Shown in pieces: positions 51,523 through 60,982 of a stretch of 64,000 bases of DNA. The number at the start of each line of letters is the position of its first letter. The stretch's first letter is position 1. Made by a program: the position numbers and the translations under genes. Under the pieces are notes generated by a model, which saw only the letters and a program-made list of their open reading frames with translations, was not told the DNA's origin and made no database searches. The DNA comes from DATEGZ01 sp035279905 (GTDB lineage: Bacteria > Acidobacteriota > Vicinamibacteria > Vicinamibacterales > SCN-69-37), in NCBI GenBank assembly GCA_035279905.1, contig DATEGZ010000318.1, positions 1 through 64,000 of the forward strand, given 5' to 3'.

Positions 51523-52268
51523 TGAGCGAACCCATTCTGGTGGCGCGCGGCGTGACCAAGGTCTTTGAGCTTGGCCGGCAACAGGTGCGAGCGCTGCGAG
51601 GAGTCGACCTCGAAGTTCGCGAAGGCGAGTTCCTCGCGCTCGTCGGTCCCTCGGGAAGCGGTAAGACCACGCTCCTGAATCTCGTGGGCGCACTGGACGT
51701 GCCCACATCAGGCGATCTGCGAGTGCTCGGTCAGCCGATCGCTGCACTCTCTCGACGCGAGCGTGCCGATCTGCGCCTGAGGTCGATCGGCTTCGTGTTC
51801 CAGGCGTTCAATCTCGTGCCCGTGCTGACCGCGCTCGAAAACGTCGAATTCGTACTGGAGCTGCAGGGCTTCGAGCATCGCCGCGACCGCGCTCGGGCCG
51901 TGCTGCAGGAACTCGGACTCGCGGAGCTGGCCGACCGGCGGCCGAGCGAGCTGTCGGGCGGCCAACAGCAGCGCGTCGCGGTCGCGCGAGCGATCGCCGC
52001 TCGTCCGACGCTTGTTCTCGCTGACGAACCGACCGCGAACCTCGACGGGGAGAACGCCGAGATCCTCATGCACATGATGCGCGACCTCAGAGAGCGGCAC
52101 GGCATGACGTTCATTTTCTCCACGCACGATCCACGTGTGGTGGCGCACGCCGCGCGTGTCGTCACGCTCGTCGATGGCCGCGTCGCGCACGACGAAGTCA
52201 CGCCGGGAGAGGCGCCGCACGAAATCCTCCCAGGAATTGGCAAGGCACAGGTCACCGTCAGTGCGTGA
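51522..52268 (+). CDS. ABC transporter ATPase (LolD/MacB-type)
   Basis: The 248-residue ATPase has Walker A GPSGSGKTT, the Q-loop FVFQAFNLVPVLTALENVEF, signature LSGGQQQRVAVARA and Walker B LVLADEPTANLD, then the His switch STHD. This is the LolD/MacB/FtsE subfamily that powers mechanotransmission rather than uptake. It starts with an ATG overlapping the permease stop and is followed by the barrel protein 3 bp later. Confidence 0.93.
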   Translation: MSEPILVARGVTKVFELGRQQVRALRGVDLEVREGEFLALVGPSGSGKTTLLNLVGALDVPTSGDLRVLGQPIAALSRRERADLRLRSIGFVFQAFNLVPVLTALENVEFVLELQGFEHRRDRARAVLQELGLAELADRRPSELSGGQQQRVAVARAIAARPTLVLADEPTANLDGENAEILMHMMRDLRERHGMTFIFSTHDPRVVAHAARVVTLVDGRVAHDEVTPGEAPHEILPGIGKAQVTVSA

Positions 52269-52271
52269 GCC

Positions 52272-53516
52272 ATGCGTACACGCTCGATCTTCGTGCTCGC
52301 CCTGCTCGCCAATCTCAGCCTGGCGGCAGCCTCCGCCGCGGCGCAGGACGGAACGGCCGAATCCCCCCCACTGACCGTTCGCACGTCCGTCAAAGCGACG
52401 GGCATCGTCTCGCGATCGCCGGACGCGCCGGACATGTTTCCTGAACAGACCGCCGGCGAATCCATGCTCCGACTGCGGGTGGAGCCCGAGATCCGGGCGA
52501 GCGGCAACACAACATTCAATTTCGCGTACGAACAACGATTGCACTTCGCGTCCGCACCGACGGCAGGGACCGGTGTGATCGGGCTGCTTCCGTCCGAGCT
52601 CGCGACACCGTTTCGGGTTGAGCCGCTCGTCTGGCGCGTAACGGAATCCACAAAGGGCACGTGGCGCCATGAGATTGATCGAGCGAACGCCCAGATTCAT
52701 CTACGACGCGCCAACTTGACCATTGGCAGACAAGCGATCGGCTGGGGTCGGGGCGTGATGTTTACATCGATCGATCTGTTCGCGCCGTTCTCACCGTTGG
52801 AAGTCGACCGCGAGTGGCGCTCGGGGGTGGATGCGGCGCGGGCTGACATCAAGCTCACTGACCGATCCTCTCTCGATCTCGTCGGAGCGTTCGGGGACAC
52901 GATGGATCGGTCGGCGCTTGCCGCGCGCGCCAGAGGATATGCCGGGACGGTTGACGTGGAAGTAGCAGGAGGTCGGCGTGGGCAGGATCTCTTCGGCGGC
53001 GTCACTTCGTCCGCATCCATCGGCGACGCCGAAGTGCACGGCGAGGCGGCAGCATTTCGCATCCCCTCGGGGATGGACCACGATGTCGTTTGGAAAGTCG
53101 TGGCCGGCGGATCCTACCGCTTTCCCATCGGTGCGGGTATCTTCGCATGCGCGGAATACCACTATTCAGGCTTTGGTGCGGAGCGCCCCGAGGAGATTCG
53201 GGCACTGCTCATGACGCCGTCGTTCGTCGGACGATTCGTTCGCGGTGATACGCAGATCCTGTCGAGACACGCGATCGGAGTGACGGGCTCCTACGAAGTC
53301 TCGGCAGAGATCACATATTCCGGGCAGTGGCTGCACAATCCACGGGATCACTCAGGCATCGTTGCGCCCGCGATGACATACACGTTCAACGACGCAGTGT
53401 CCTTGCTCGGGTCCGTCTACGTTCCGTATGGCCGGCCACCCCAGGGCGGAGTGCTTCACAGCGAATACGGCGCCACGCCGCTCTCGGGGCTGCTGCAGTT
53501 GCGTGTCTATTTCTGA
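52272..53516 (+). CDS. Outer-membrane beta-barrel protein
   Basis: A 414-residue exported protein with a signal peptide (about 1-24), multiple amphipathic beta-strands with Gly/aromatic alternation and a terminal Phe (LLQLRVYF), the C-terminal signature for outer-membrane insertion. It starts 3 bp after the ATPase gene and its stop overlaps the P-type ATPase gene. It probably is the outer-membrane end of the LolA/FtsX exporter or its product. Its family is not identified. Confidence 0.75.
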   Translation: MRTRSIFVLALLANLSLAAASAAAQDGTAESPPLTVRTSVKATGIVSRSPDAPDMFPEQTAGESMLRLRVEPEIRASGNTTFNFAYEQRLHFASAPTAGTGVIGLLPSELATPFRVEPLVWRVTESTKGTWRHEIDRANAQIHLRRANLTIGRQAIGWGRGVMFTSIDLFAPFSPLEVDREWRSGVDAARADIKLTDRSSLDLVGAFGDTMDRSALAARARGYAGTVDVEVAGGRRGQDLFGGVTSSASIGDAEVHGEAAAFRIPSGMDHDVVWKVVAGGSYRFPIGAGIFACAEYHYSGFGAERPEEIRALLMTPSFVGRFVRGDTQILSRHAIGVTGSYEVSAEITYSGQWLHNPRDHSGIVAPAMTYTFNDAVSLLGSVYVPYGRPPQGGVLHSEYGATPLSGLLQLRVYF

Positions 53517-56014
53517 TGTCCCCGACTGCCGCGCGCACTACTCAGATGAACGGACTCTCTACGCCAGAGGCCACGCTGCGACTGGCACGCGCAGGCCCCA
53601 ACGCGCTTCCCGAGCGACGTCCCGACCCGCTCTGGCGGCGCTTTGCGCGCCAGTTCAACAGTCCACTGATCTTCATCCTCCTGTTTGCGCTGGCGTTTGA
53701 CGCCGGGCTCTGGGTCCACGAAGGGGCCCACGGGTGGCCGGTCGAGGCGAGCGCCATCGCGCTGATCCTGCTGTTCAATGCCGCGCTGAGTCTGTATCAG
53801 GAGCACCGATCCGAGGCCGCGTTGACTCGGCTGATGGCGCTCGCCGGAGCTCACGCGTGGGTCGTGCGAGACGGGGAACTCGTACGGCTCCCGACGCGCG
53901 CCCTCGTGCCAGGGGACTGGGTCCGACTCGTTGCGGGCGATCGCGTGCCTGCGGATGGATCCCTCCACGACACCCATGGCGCCCTGTTCGACGAGTCGAT
54001 TCTGACGGGCGAGTCCGTCCCCGTCGACAAAGGCATCGGCGACGAGGCGTTCAGCGGAACGTTGCTCGTGCGCGGCAAGACGTTCCTGAACGTCACGCGG
54101 ACCGGAGCGTCGAGCGCCATGGGGCGCCTCGCCACCATGCTGGGCGACATTCAGCTCGGGAAGACGCCGCTCGAGCGGAGGATGGACATCCTCGGCCATC
54201 AGATCGCGCGATGGGTGCTCGCGTTGGCTGCCGGGTTGTGCGTGCTCGGCATCATCGCCGAAGGAATTCAGCGCGCGCCCGAGACGATCCTCTTCGCCGT
54301 TGCCTTGGCGGTCGCCGCCGTGCCGGAGGGGTTGCCGGCCGTACTCACCGTGGCGCTGTCGCTGGGTGTTGAGCGCATGGCGCGGCATCGCGCGATCGTC
54401 CGCCGTCTTTCGGCCGTCGAGGCGCTCGGGTCCGTCACCGTCATCACGACCGACAAGACCGGGACGCTGACTGAAAACCGCATGGACGTGAGATCGCTGG
54501 ATGCGCCGGATCTCCCGAACGCGCTTCGTGCCGTGGTGCTGGCCAATGACGCTGACCTCTCGACCGGCGCGGGCGATCCGCTCGATCTCGGGCTGCTCCG
54601 CTACGCGGCCGCGCACGGCGTTGATATCCAGCGACTCCGGGAAGAACACGAGGTCGTCTCGGACCGGCCCTTCGACAGCGCCTGGAAGTTCGCGCGTACG
54701 AGTATCCGCGAGCACGGGCGAACCGTGAGTTACCTCAAAGGCGCGCCTGAGGTGCTCTTCGCACGGTGCGCATTGTCGGTCGCGGACCGCGAATCGTGGA
54801 CGGAAAAGGCGCGCGCCTATGCGCAAGAGGGGCTGCGCGTGTTGGCCATCGCGAGCGCGCCCGGCGAGGCCGAAGACCGGCTGTCACTCCTCGGCCTGGC
54901 CTTGTTCTGGGATCCGCCGCGCGCCGAAGTTGCAGACGCCGTTCGCACGGCGCTCGGTGCGGGGATTCGGGTGGTCATGATCACCGGGGATCATCCCGAG
55001 ACGGCTCTCGCCATCGCGCACCAGGTTGGCATTCCAGGCGTCCGCGTACTGACGGGCGAGGACCTCGTCGAATATCAACCCGAGGCGTTGCACGAGGCGC
55101 TCAGGGAAGTGAATGTGTTTGCGCGGGTGCATCCAGAACAAAAACTGCAGCTCGTTGAATCGCTGCAGGCGCAAGGGCAGATCGTGGCGATGACCGGTGA
55201 CGGCGTGAACGACGCGCCGGCGTTGAAGCGATCGGACGTCGGCGTGGCGATGGGGCAACGCGGCTCGGATGTGAGTCGTGAGGTCGCCGATCTCGTGCTG
55301 CTCGATGACAACTTCGCCACCATCGTCGGCGCTATCGATGAGGGGCGAGGCATCTACGAGAACGTCCAGAAATTTCTCCGCTTTCTCTTCTCCACGAATC
55401 TGTCCGAGGTGTTGGTGGTGGCCGGTGGAGCGCTCGTGGCATACGTGCTGGGCCTTCGAGATGAGACCGGCATGTTGATGCTGCCACTGACGGCGGCCCA
55501 GATCCTCTGGATCAACCTGATGACGGATGGCCTGCCGGCGTTGGCGCTGGCCCTCGATCGAACGCCAGGTGTCATGCAGCAGAAGCCGCGTCCCGCCGAT
55601 TCTCCTTTGCTGGATCGCTCGTCCGTGCAATTCGTCGCCGGCGTCGGGACGACAAAGGCGCTCTTGGCTCTCGGGCTGCTCGGCCTCGTGCCGATGTTCG
55701 GGTACGGTGTCGAAGTGACGCGCGCCGTGGCGTTTCACTTCATGGCGATTGGTCAGCTCCTGCTGACCTACCCCTCACGACACACATGGATGCGGCCGCT
55801 GTCGAATCCGTACCTCCACGCTGCGGTCATTGGCGGGGTGGCCATCCAATTGGTGGCCGCCTCCGTGCCAGTCGTCTCCAACATGCTGGGCCACGCTGCG
55901 ATCCCGATTGAACTGTGGGCCGTGGTGTTCATTGGCGCGCTCGTCGCCTGGGGCTTGTCAGAGGCGATCGCGCGATTCGTGTGGCGGAGCGGTCAGCCGC
56001 GGGGTCGCTCATAG
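53516..56014 (+). CDS. P-type cation-transporting ATPase (P2A-like)
   Basis: The 832-residue pump has all hallmark motifs: TGES in the actuator, PEGLPAVLTVALSLG in M4, the phosphorylation site Asp313 in DKTGTLTEN, KGAPEVL, TGDH and GDGVNDAPALK. It has the M4 PEGLP sequence of P2A calcium-type pumps. M5/M6 and the M7-M10 block (WINLMTDGLPALALALDRTPG) are present. It lacks part of the N-terminal region of longer relatives. It overlaps the barrel gene stop (TGATG) and is the last gene of the operon. A Ca or Mn substrate is inferred. Confidence 0.92.
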   Translation: MSPTAARTTQMNGLSTPEATLRLARAGPNALPERRPDPLWRRFARQFNSPLIFILLFALAFDAGLWVHEGAHGWPVEASAIALILLFNAALSLYQEHRSEAALTRLMALAGAHAWVVRDGELVRLPTRALVPGDWVRLVAGDRVPADGSLHDTHGALFDESILTGESVPVDKGIGDEAFSGTLLVRGKTFLNVTRTGASSAMGRLATMLGDIQLGKTPLERRMDILGHQIARWVLALAAGLCVLGIIAEGIQRAPETILFAVALAVAAVPEGLPAVLTVALSLGVERMARHRAIVRRLSAVEALGSVTVITTDKTGTLTENRMDVRSLDAPDLPNALRAVVLANDADLSTGAGDPLDLGLLRYAAAHGVDIQRLREEHEVVSDRPFDSAWKFARTSIREHGRTVSYLKGAPEVLFARCALSVADRESWTEKARAYAQEGLRVLAIASAPGEAEDRLSLLGLALFWDPPRAEVADAVRTALGAGIRVVMITGDHPETALAIAHQVGIPGVRVLTGEDLVEYQPEALHEALREVNVFARVHPEQKLQLVESLQAQGQIVAMTGDGVNDAPALKRSDVGVAMGQRGSDVSREVADLVLLDDNFATIVGAIDEGRGIYENVQKFLRFLFSTNLSEVLVVAGGALVAYVLGLRDETGMLMLPLTAAQILWINLMTDGLPALALALDRTPGVMQQKPRPADSPLLDRSSVQFVAGVGTTKALLALGLLGLVPMFGYGVEVTRAVAFHFMAIGQLLLTYPSRHTWMRPLSNPYLHAAVIGGVAIQLVAASVPVVSNMLGHAAIPIELWAVVFIGALVAWGLSEAIARFVWRSGQPRGRS

Positions 56015-56446
56015 TTTTGAAACGATCTGTTTGGCGAGCGACTGCTCCGCCGCTTTCGCCTGGTCCTCCGGCAAGTGCACCGATAACGCGAAATACACAG
56101 TCCCCTTCTTCACGGTCAGGACTGGAATCTTCGAGGTTTGCACGGCCTCATCGCCAATTCCTGTCACCGGTGTGACGTCGGGACGGGCACGCTGAGCCGC
56201 AAATCCCTTCTCGGTCTCGAGCTGAAGGGTCACGCTCTTCGACCCCGGAGCGTACTTCGCTGGTATCCACATACATCGATTGGCCGCGGGCGATGCTTTG
56301 ACCTCGGGCACACTCAATGCCGCCGCGACCTGAGCTGGAGTCAGCAGCGAGCAGGGGTCGGCCGCTTCGGCGCGCAGGCCGCCCCGCGTTACGGCACTGA
56401 AGGCGGCGACGCCAACCGCAAGCGCTGTGCAGAATGTCAGCTTCAT
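56009..56446 (-). CDS. Small secreted protein, unknown function
   Basis: The 145-residue protein has a signal peptide (about 1-28) followed by a compact domain with a Cys pair (DPCSLLTPAQVAAAL ... NRCMWIP), an Ala/Val-rich pattern and a C-terminal helix. The DPCSLLT start is also seen in DUF3558-type secreted proteins. AAAGGAGA precedes ATG 56446. Its stop overlaps the 3' end of the P-type ATPase gene by 6 bp in a convergent arrangement. Confidence 0.7.
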   Translation of the reverse strand: MKLTFCTALAVGVAAFSAVTRGGLRAEAADPCSLLTPAQVAAALSVPEVKASPAANRCMWIPAKYAPGSKSVTLQLETEKGFAAQRARPDVTPVTGIGDEAVQTSKIPVLTVKKGTVYFALSVHLPEDQAKAAEQSLAKQIVSKL

Positions 56447-56509
56447 ACAATCTCCTTTGCCGACACTCTAACGCAGTCCTACTCCGCTCGCAGCGTCTTG
56501 ACGCAGGTG

Positions 56510-58897
56510 TTACCGGATGAATCCGTCCCTTCCCCACTTGAAGAACAACGGCACGTCAACCTTGATCTCGAACTTGAATTGCGAGAACAGGTTGTCCGTC
56601 GGCGCCTGGATCCGCGCCCAGTCTTGCTGCACCATCGGCTCGACGGCAAGATTCGACCACAGCGGCACCTTCAGCCCGAGCGACAGCTTCAGCGTCCACT
56701 TGAGGTCGAGCGGCGACGACGCGGAAGAATCGGCCTTCGAGTACTGGCGCCAGCGGACCAGCGGCGTCCAGGTCAGTTTCGGTTTGATGATCGTCGTGTG
56801 GAGCTCACCCGACCCGTCGAACTGTGCGCGGGTCTGGTGCACCCTCTGTCGCTCGAAGTCGATGGGCGTGTCGGCCGTGAACGTCGTGCGATGCGTGTCG
56901 AAGTAGTCATCGAAGATGCCCTCGAGGCCCTTCGCGATCGCCAGCTTGTCGGTCGGCTGAGCCTCGCCGGCGATCGTGACGCCCGTCAGCACGTTCGATG
57001 ACGATCCCCAGATGACGTTGGCGCCGCCGGTCGTCAGCGTGATGTCGGCGCCCTTCCACAGCTTGAGGCCCTTCGTCGGCAGGACGTCGAAACCGAAGCC
57101 CCAGCCGCTGTAGTGGCTCGGCGGCGAGGTGACGGAGACCTTGAATCCGGCGTCCGCGGTCGCATCGAGACCCTCCGGCGTCGTGAAGTCGAACGACGGC
57201 TGGATGTCTCGCTGCGACGCAGAGAGCTGGCCGTCGACCGACCAGCCACCGTAGATCCGCATTTCCTGCAGGACATGCAGCTTCCAGTCGCCCCGGAACC
57301 ACGTGCTGAACTCGTCCGTGTCATGCGAAATCGGATGCACGGCGCCCGGCGTCAGGTCCTTGTTCCATTGGTAGTCGAGCGTCGAAAGCACGCGGGCCGC
57401 CCACCAGGGCGCATCGACCAGCGCGGCGTCGCTCGTGATCTTCACCGAGAAGCCGCGCGTCGGTTTGGCGTCCTTGAAGTCGATGGGAAGCGTGGGCCGC
57501 ACCTTCGAGTCTCCGGGATCGCGCACGTCGACTTTGCTGTATCCGAACTGAAGCGGCGACAACAGCCAGTAGCCGCCGTACCGGCGCACGTCGGCGGGAT
57601 ACGCCGGCGCGTGGTTGCCTTTTGCCGCTTCGTACGCCTGGAATTGGTGCTCGACGCCGGTAATCGCGTCGAACAACGGATCGTGCTCCGAGTGTTTGAT
57701 CTCCAGCGACTCGGCGATCCGATCGGGCAACGCGATGCCGTAGGTCACTCGGGGATCGATACGGCGCCCGTTCAGCGTCGCCCGTTCAGGATGATCGGCG
57801 TCGACCGTTGTCGTGCACCCGCCGGTCAAGGGGCGTCCATTAGTCGCAAAGACGAACGGCAAATGAAACTCGCCCCACTGGGCGCCGGCGTCGACTGCGA
57901 GCCCGGACGTCCTAAACCCTCGGCTGTAGCGCTTCGCTTGCTGAAGCGAAGCGGAAACGTCCTTAGTCTTGCGCTTGGCTTCAACCGCAGCGATGGGCGT
58001 GAGACCTGCGAACAGCACATAGTCTGCAGGACCATTAGAGGTGGGCCATTCGGCGATGGCTTGGTTCTTTGCTTTTTCGGGCCGGGCGCCTTGCGCGTAG
58101 GTGAGTGATTCGGAGTCGGCCGTCCATCCTGCCTGTCGCAGCGCCTCGTCAATCAGTTGGCGGGTCTCCGCTTCGTCCAGTTCGAGCGAATGAGCGGCGT
58201 CGTTCGCTGCAGTGACGAGCGCCGCCGTCACTGCGGGCGACTGAACCTCGGCGTGGGCCTGCTGCTCAGCGAGCCGATTTGCGAGTGCCGTCTTCCCCTG
58301 CTCCGCTTCTGCGGCCATCCCCTCCCAAAACGCGCGCTCGTCTTTCGCAGAGCGGAGTTGGGCTTCAGTAAGTTGAAGTCGTTCGGTCGTGTCCTTGTGC
58401 ACTACTTGATAGTCAACGAGTCTTTGAGTAAGCCGCTCCAACTCGGTCCGTAGCTCCTCGCTCTCGTCCCTTGGCGACCTCGGCGGAAGAAACGGCCCCG
58501 ACTTGTAATCGCGGTTGCCGAACGTCCGGTGGAACCACAACCCCAATTGCCAGGTGAACTTCAACGCAGCAAGGGCCGTCCGGTGGTCGCCGGCCACGTC
58601 GTGGCTCGCTGCGTTGCCGGAACGACGAACCTCGCCGAACAGCTGCGCGACCTCGCGAGGCAGAATGCCCTGATCCTGAAGGCGACGCACCAGGTCGTAT
58701 TGCGCCTCTTCGGGCGAGACGTAGAGGCCGACGCGGGTAGCAACCAGCTGCGCGAGCAGTTCGGTCAGTTGCCGCAGCTTGAGGATGGAAGTGTTCGGAT
58801 CGTCCGGAAAGTACCGCTCAGCAAGCATGCCCAGCCGCACGAGCTGAGCATCGTGCGCCTGAAGGAACGCGAAGTTGGTCCACACATCCCTAGACAT
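56510..58897 (-). CDS. In-frame chimera: HsdR-like N-terminus joined to an outer-membrane-type beta-barrel
   Basis: The 795-residue frame has two unrelated halves. Residues 1-356 read as the start of a type I restriction R subunit: a DUF4145/HEPN-like helical domain (1-130), a coiled coil (about 145-215), and a PD-(D/E)xK nuclease with Asp292 (ADYVLFAGL) and Glu306-x-Lys308 (VEAKRK), ending in PFVFATNGRP. The helicase motors expected next are missing. Residues 357-795 instead read as beta-strands with aromatic belts, ending in FFKWGRDGFIR, like an exported barrel without its signal peptide. The junction is near 57832. GC content and codon choice in the HsdR half appear lower than in the neighbours. 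This is either a recombination product that disables both genes or a contig join artefact. Confidence 0.65.
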   Translation of the reverse strand: MSRDVWTNFAFLQAHDAQLVRLGMLAERYFPDDPNTSILKLRQLTELLAQLVATRVGLYVSPEEAQYDLVRRLQDQGILPREVAQLFGEVRRSGNAASHDVAGDHRTALAALKFTWQLGLWFHRTFGNRDYKSGPFLPPRSPRDESEELRTELERLTQRLVDYQVVHKDTTERLQLTEAQLRSAKDERAFWEGMAAEAEQGKTALANRLAEQQAHAEVQSPAVTAALVTAANDAAHSLELDEAETRQLIDEALRQAGWTADSESLTYAQGARPEKAKNQAIAEWPTSNGPADYVLFAGLTPIAAVEAKRKTKDVSASLQQAKRYSRGFRTSGLAVDAGAQWGEFHLPFVFATNGRPLTGGCTTTVDADHPERATLNGRRIDPRVTYGIALPDRIAESLEIKHSEHDPLFDAITGVEHQFQAYEAAKGNHAPAYPADVRRYGGYWLLSPLQFGYSKVDVRDPGDSKVRPTLPIDFKDAKPTRGFSVKITSDAALVDAPWWAARVLSTLDYQWNKDLTPGAVHPISHDTDEFSTWFRGDWKLHVLQEMRIYGGWSVDGQLSASQRDIQPSFDFTTPEGLDATADAGFKVSVTSPPSHYSGWGFGFDVLPTKGLKLWKGADITLTTGGANVIWGSSSNVLTGVTIAGEAQPTDKLAIAKGLEGIFDDYFDTHRTTFTADTPIDFERQRVHQTRAQFDGSGELHTTIIKPKLTWTPLVRWRQYSKADSSASSPLDLKWTLKLSLGLKVPLWSNLAVEPMVQQDWARIQAPTDNLFSQFKFEIKVDVPLFFKWGRDGFIR

Positions 58898-59183
58898 CGC
58901 GTCGGTCCGGTGGATTGCCTCGCGAGACGGAAGTCATGAGAGAGCCAGAAGTATAGCCATCGACTGACGTTGCGGACGTTCGTCCGAAGTGAATTGTTTC
59001 TGGGGCGTGCCGCGACGCCCGAAAGGTCGGTAGCCCTAACCCAATACACGAGCGTGAAGCGGAAGACGGTGTCCCGACGCTCTGGTCACCTCGACCTCGT
59101 CCATTGCGCCACAACCGACGCAGCGCCTGCAATCTCCCGTTTGGCGACCCGAGACTGAGTGTCAATTTGAAGTCGATCACCAC

Positions 59184-60068
59184 CTACCGCAGCACCTCCC
59201 GCCTCGCCCTCACGACATAGTTCCCCTTCGGCACGCTGACGCGAACCGTGTGCGTTTTTCCGTTGGCGGCAGTCACAGGCTCGTACGCCATCAGGTACTG
59301 ATGATTGAGCTCGTCGGAAACCCGGGTCAGCGCGGCGTCCAGGTCCTCGGTCTTCGGGATCACCTCGCTGTAGCCGTTGGCCTGCGCGGCGATCTCCGCG
59401 ATCGTGTATTGATTGACGCGAGTCGCAGGGCGCGCATCGGCGTGATCCACCGCAATCCAATAGAGAAAGAGATCCGTCCCGGCCAGCTCCTTCTTGAGCT
59501 GCGTGGGCGTCCGGTCGCTGGCGCTGTCTGCCCCGTCGGAGATCACGACGATGGCCGCGCGCTGGTTGCTGCGCGACGTGAAGAGCGAGAGCGTCCGGAA
59601 CACCGCGTCGTACATCGCCGTGCTGCCGGAGGGCGCGAGCGTGTCCAGACCGGCCACCACCTTGGTCCGATCCGTCGTCCAGTTCGCGACGACCGTCACC
59701 GCGTGGTTGAAGCTGACGAGCGCCACCTCATCGTCCTTCCCGAGCGCGGTCTCGATGAACTTTCGGGCCGCGGCGCGCGTCACCTTCATCGGCTCGCCGT
59801 TAAGACTCTGGCTGATGTCGATCACGACCGCCACGCTGAGCGGCGTCCGCTCGGCGGTGAAGCGCGCCAACGGCTGCGGCTTGCCATCCTCCTCGATGAC
59901 GAAGTCGTGTTCGGTGAGGTTCGAGACCAGTTTGCCGCCGTTCCGCTCGCGGACGGTGACGGCCATCGTGACCAGTTTCGAGCCAGTCTGGGCCGGGAGC
60001 GTGGCGCCTAGCAGAACCAGCGCGATGATTTCGGGGGCGAGACGCGCGCAGCGACCGGTCCAATCCAC
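59184..60068 (-). CDS. VWFA-domain secreted protein (Acidobacterial VWFA-related family)
   Basis: The 294-residue protein starts with GTG and a hydrophobic signal segment, then a VWFA domain with the metal site DISQSLNG (DxSxS) and TAMYDAVFRTLS, and a short tail. It has the KPQPLARFTAERTPLSVAVV strand typical of the Acidobacterial VWFA-related family. GATAATT lies just upstream of the GTG and could be a -10 element. The binding partner is unknown. Confidence 0.85.
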   Translation of the reverse strand: MDWTGRCARLAPEIIALVLLGATLPAQTGSKLVTMAVTVRERNGGKLVSNLTEHDFVIEEDGKPQPLARFTAERTPLSVAVVIDISQSLNGEPMKVTRAAARKFIETALGKDDEVALVSFNHAVTVVANWTTDRTKVVAGLDTLAPSGSTAMYDAVFRTLSLFTSRSNQRAAIVVISDGADSASDRTPTQLKKELAGTDLFLYWIAVDHADARPATRVNQYTIAEIAAQANGYSEVIPKTEDLDAALTRVSDELNHQYLMAYEPVTAANGKTHTVRVSVPKGNYVVRARREVLR

Positions 60069-60262
60069 GCGCCAATTATCACTTAGAAATTTCAGAAAAC
60101 CCTCAGCAAACGGTCAAGACCCAGCGCCCGGTCCGCCGTCAGAGTGATCCATGAGCCATGGGACGCAGCGCCGACGCTATGAAGTTTCGCCGCAGTTCTC
60201 GCGTCTCCTGGTAGCGGAAGGACTCAGAGCCATGGCGCCTCGCTGGCTCAAGGAGCTGGACT

Positions 60263-60982
60263 ATGTCGCGACATCTTGGCCTCATCGCGGTTTGTGCGTG
60301 CATCGCCGCCAGCATTGGATGCGACGGGGCACCGGGAGTCACCCCCACTCCCACTCCGACGGTCACTCCCACTCCGAAAGTCACTCCCACTCCGACGGCT
60401 TCGACGGTCACGGTCGAATTCGGCGGCCGCGTGGTCACCGCCGATGTGGGAGGCCCCGTCGGAAACGTGCTGGTATCGGCGGAGGCCATCAGCATTCCCA
60501 AAACAACGGTCGGGTGGGTCAATCCGACGAACACTACAACGTCCGGTGGAGATGGCACATTTACCCTCCCACTCAATCTCCCGACGGGTTGGAGGTCTCT
60601 CTACCTCAAACTGACCGCACCGCCAGGATATGACGATGCGTACCACGAGTTTTTGCCAAATACTGCCGCAGATCGGCCGGCGATCAGGATGTACCCGACG
60701 CTCGTGATCAAGCCCGGCGAGTCGCTTGAAGTGCGCGTCGAAGACCTCGAGACGTGTGGGTGGGGAGGAGAGGCGGGGAACTGCCGGCGAGTCCTGGTGG
60801 CAGCATCGCCGGGCGAGCTCGTTGAGCTCGAGCTTGTACCCGACGACAGCAGCAAGCCAATGGGATTGAGTCCGGATAACTTCGTCGGAGCCTATACGCC
60901 CGTGAGCCGTATCATGGTGTCTCCAGGCGACTACCCATACGTTATCGGTGCCGGCACCGCGAAGCTGATGGCACGCCGCTGA
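60263..60982 (+). CDS. Lipoprotein with Thr/Pro linker, C-terminus probably frameshifted
   Basis: The 239-residue product has a lipobox (IAASIGC, Cys at about 20), a Thr/Pro repeat linker (residues 26-46) and a beta domain of carboxypeptidase-regulatory type (VEFGGRVVTADVGGPVGNVL). The reading frame ends abruptly in KLMARR. Coding-like sequence continues in other frames to about 61238, so the true protein was probably longer. Confidence 0.7.
   Translation: MSRHLGLIAVCACIAASIGCDGAPGVTPTPTPTVTPTPKVTPTPTASTVTVEFGGRVVTADVGGPVGNVLVSAEAISIPKTTVGWVNPTNTTTSGGDGTFTLPLNLPTGWRSLYLKLTAPPGYDDAYHEFLPNTAADRPAIRMYPTLVIKPGESLEVRVEDLETCGWGGEAGNCRRVLVAASPGELVELELVPDDSSKPMGLSPDNFVGAYTPVSRIMVSPGDYPYVIGAGTAKLMARR
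60338..60397 (+). repeat. Tandem 18-bp repeat coding a Thr/Pro linker
   Basis: Units are GTCACTCCCACTCCGACG-like: a longer first unit at 60338-60361, then 60362-60379 and 60380-60397. They encode VTPTPT repeats between the lipid anchor and the folded domain. Slippage here would alter linker length. Confidence 0.7.

Noticed and set aside
57930..57953. Perfect 10-bp-arm hairpin (CGCTTCGCTT ... AAGCGAAGCG) in the HsdR half
   Set aside because: It encodes SLQQAKR, which looks like the conserved QAKRYS segment of HsdR proteins, so the hairpin is likely coincidental codon use and not an inserted repeat.
60338..60397. Short direct repeats considered as a CRISPR array
   Set aside because: Units are 18 bp with no spacers, in frame in a lipoprotein linker, and encode Thr/Pro repeats.
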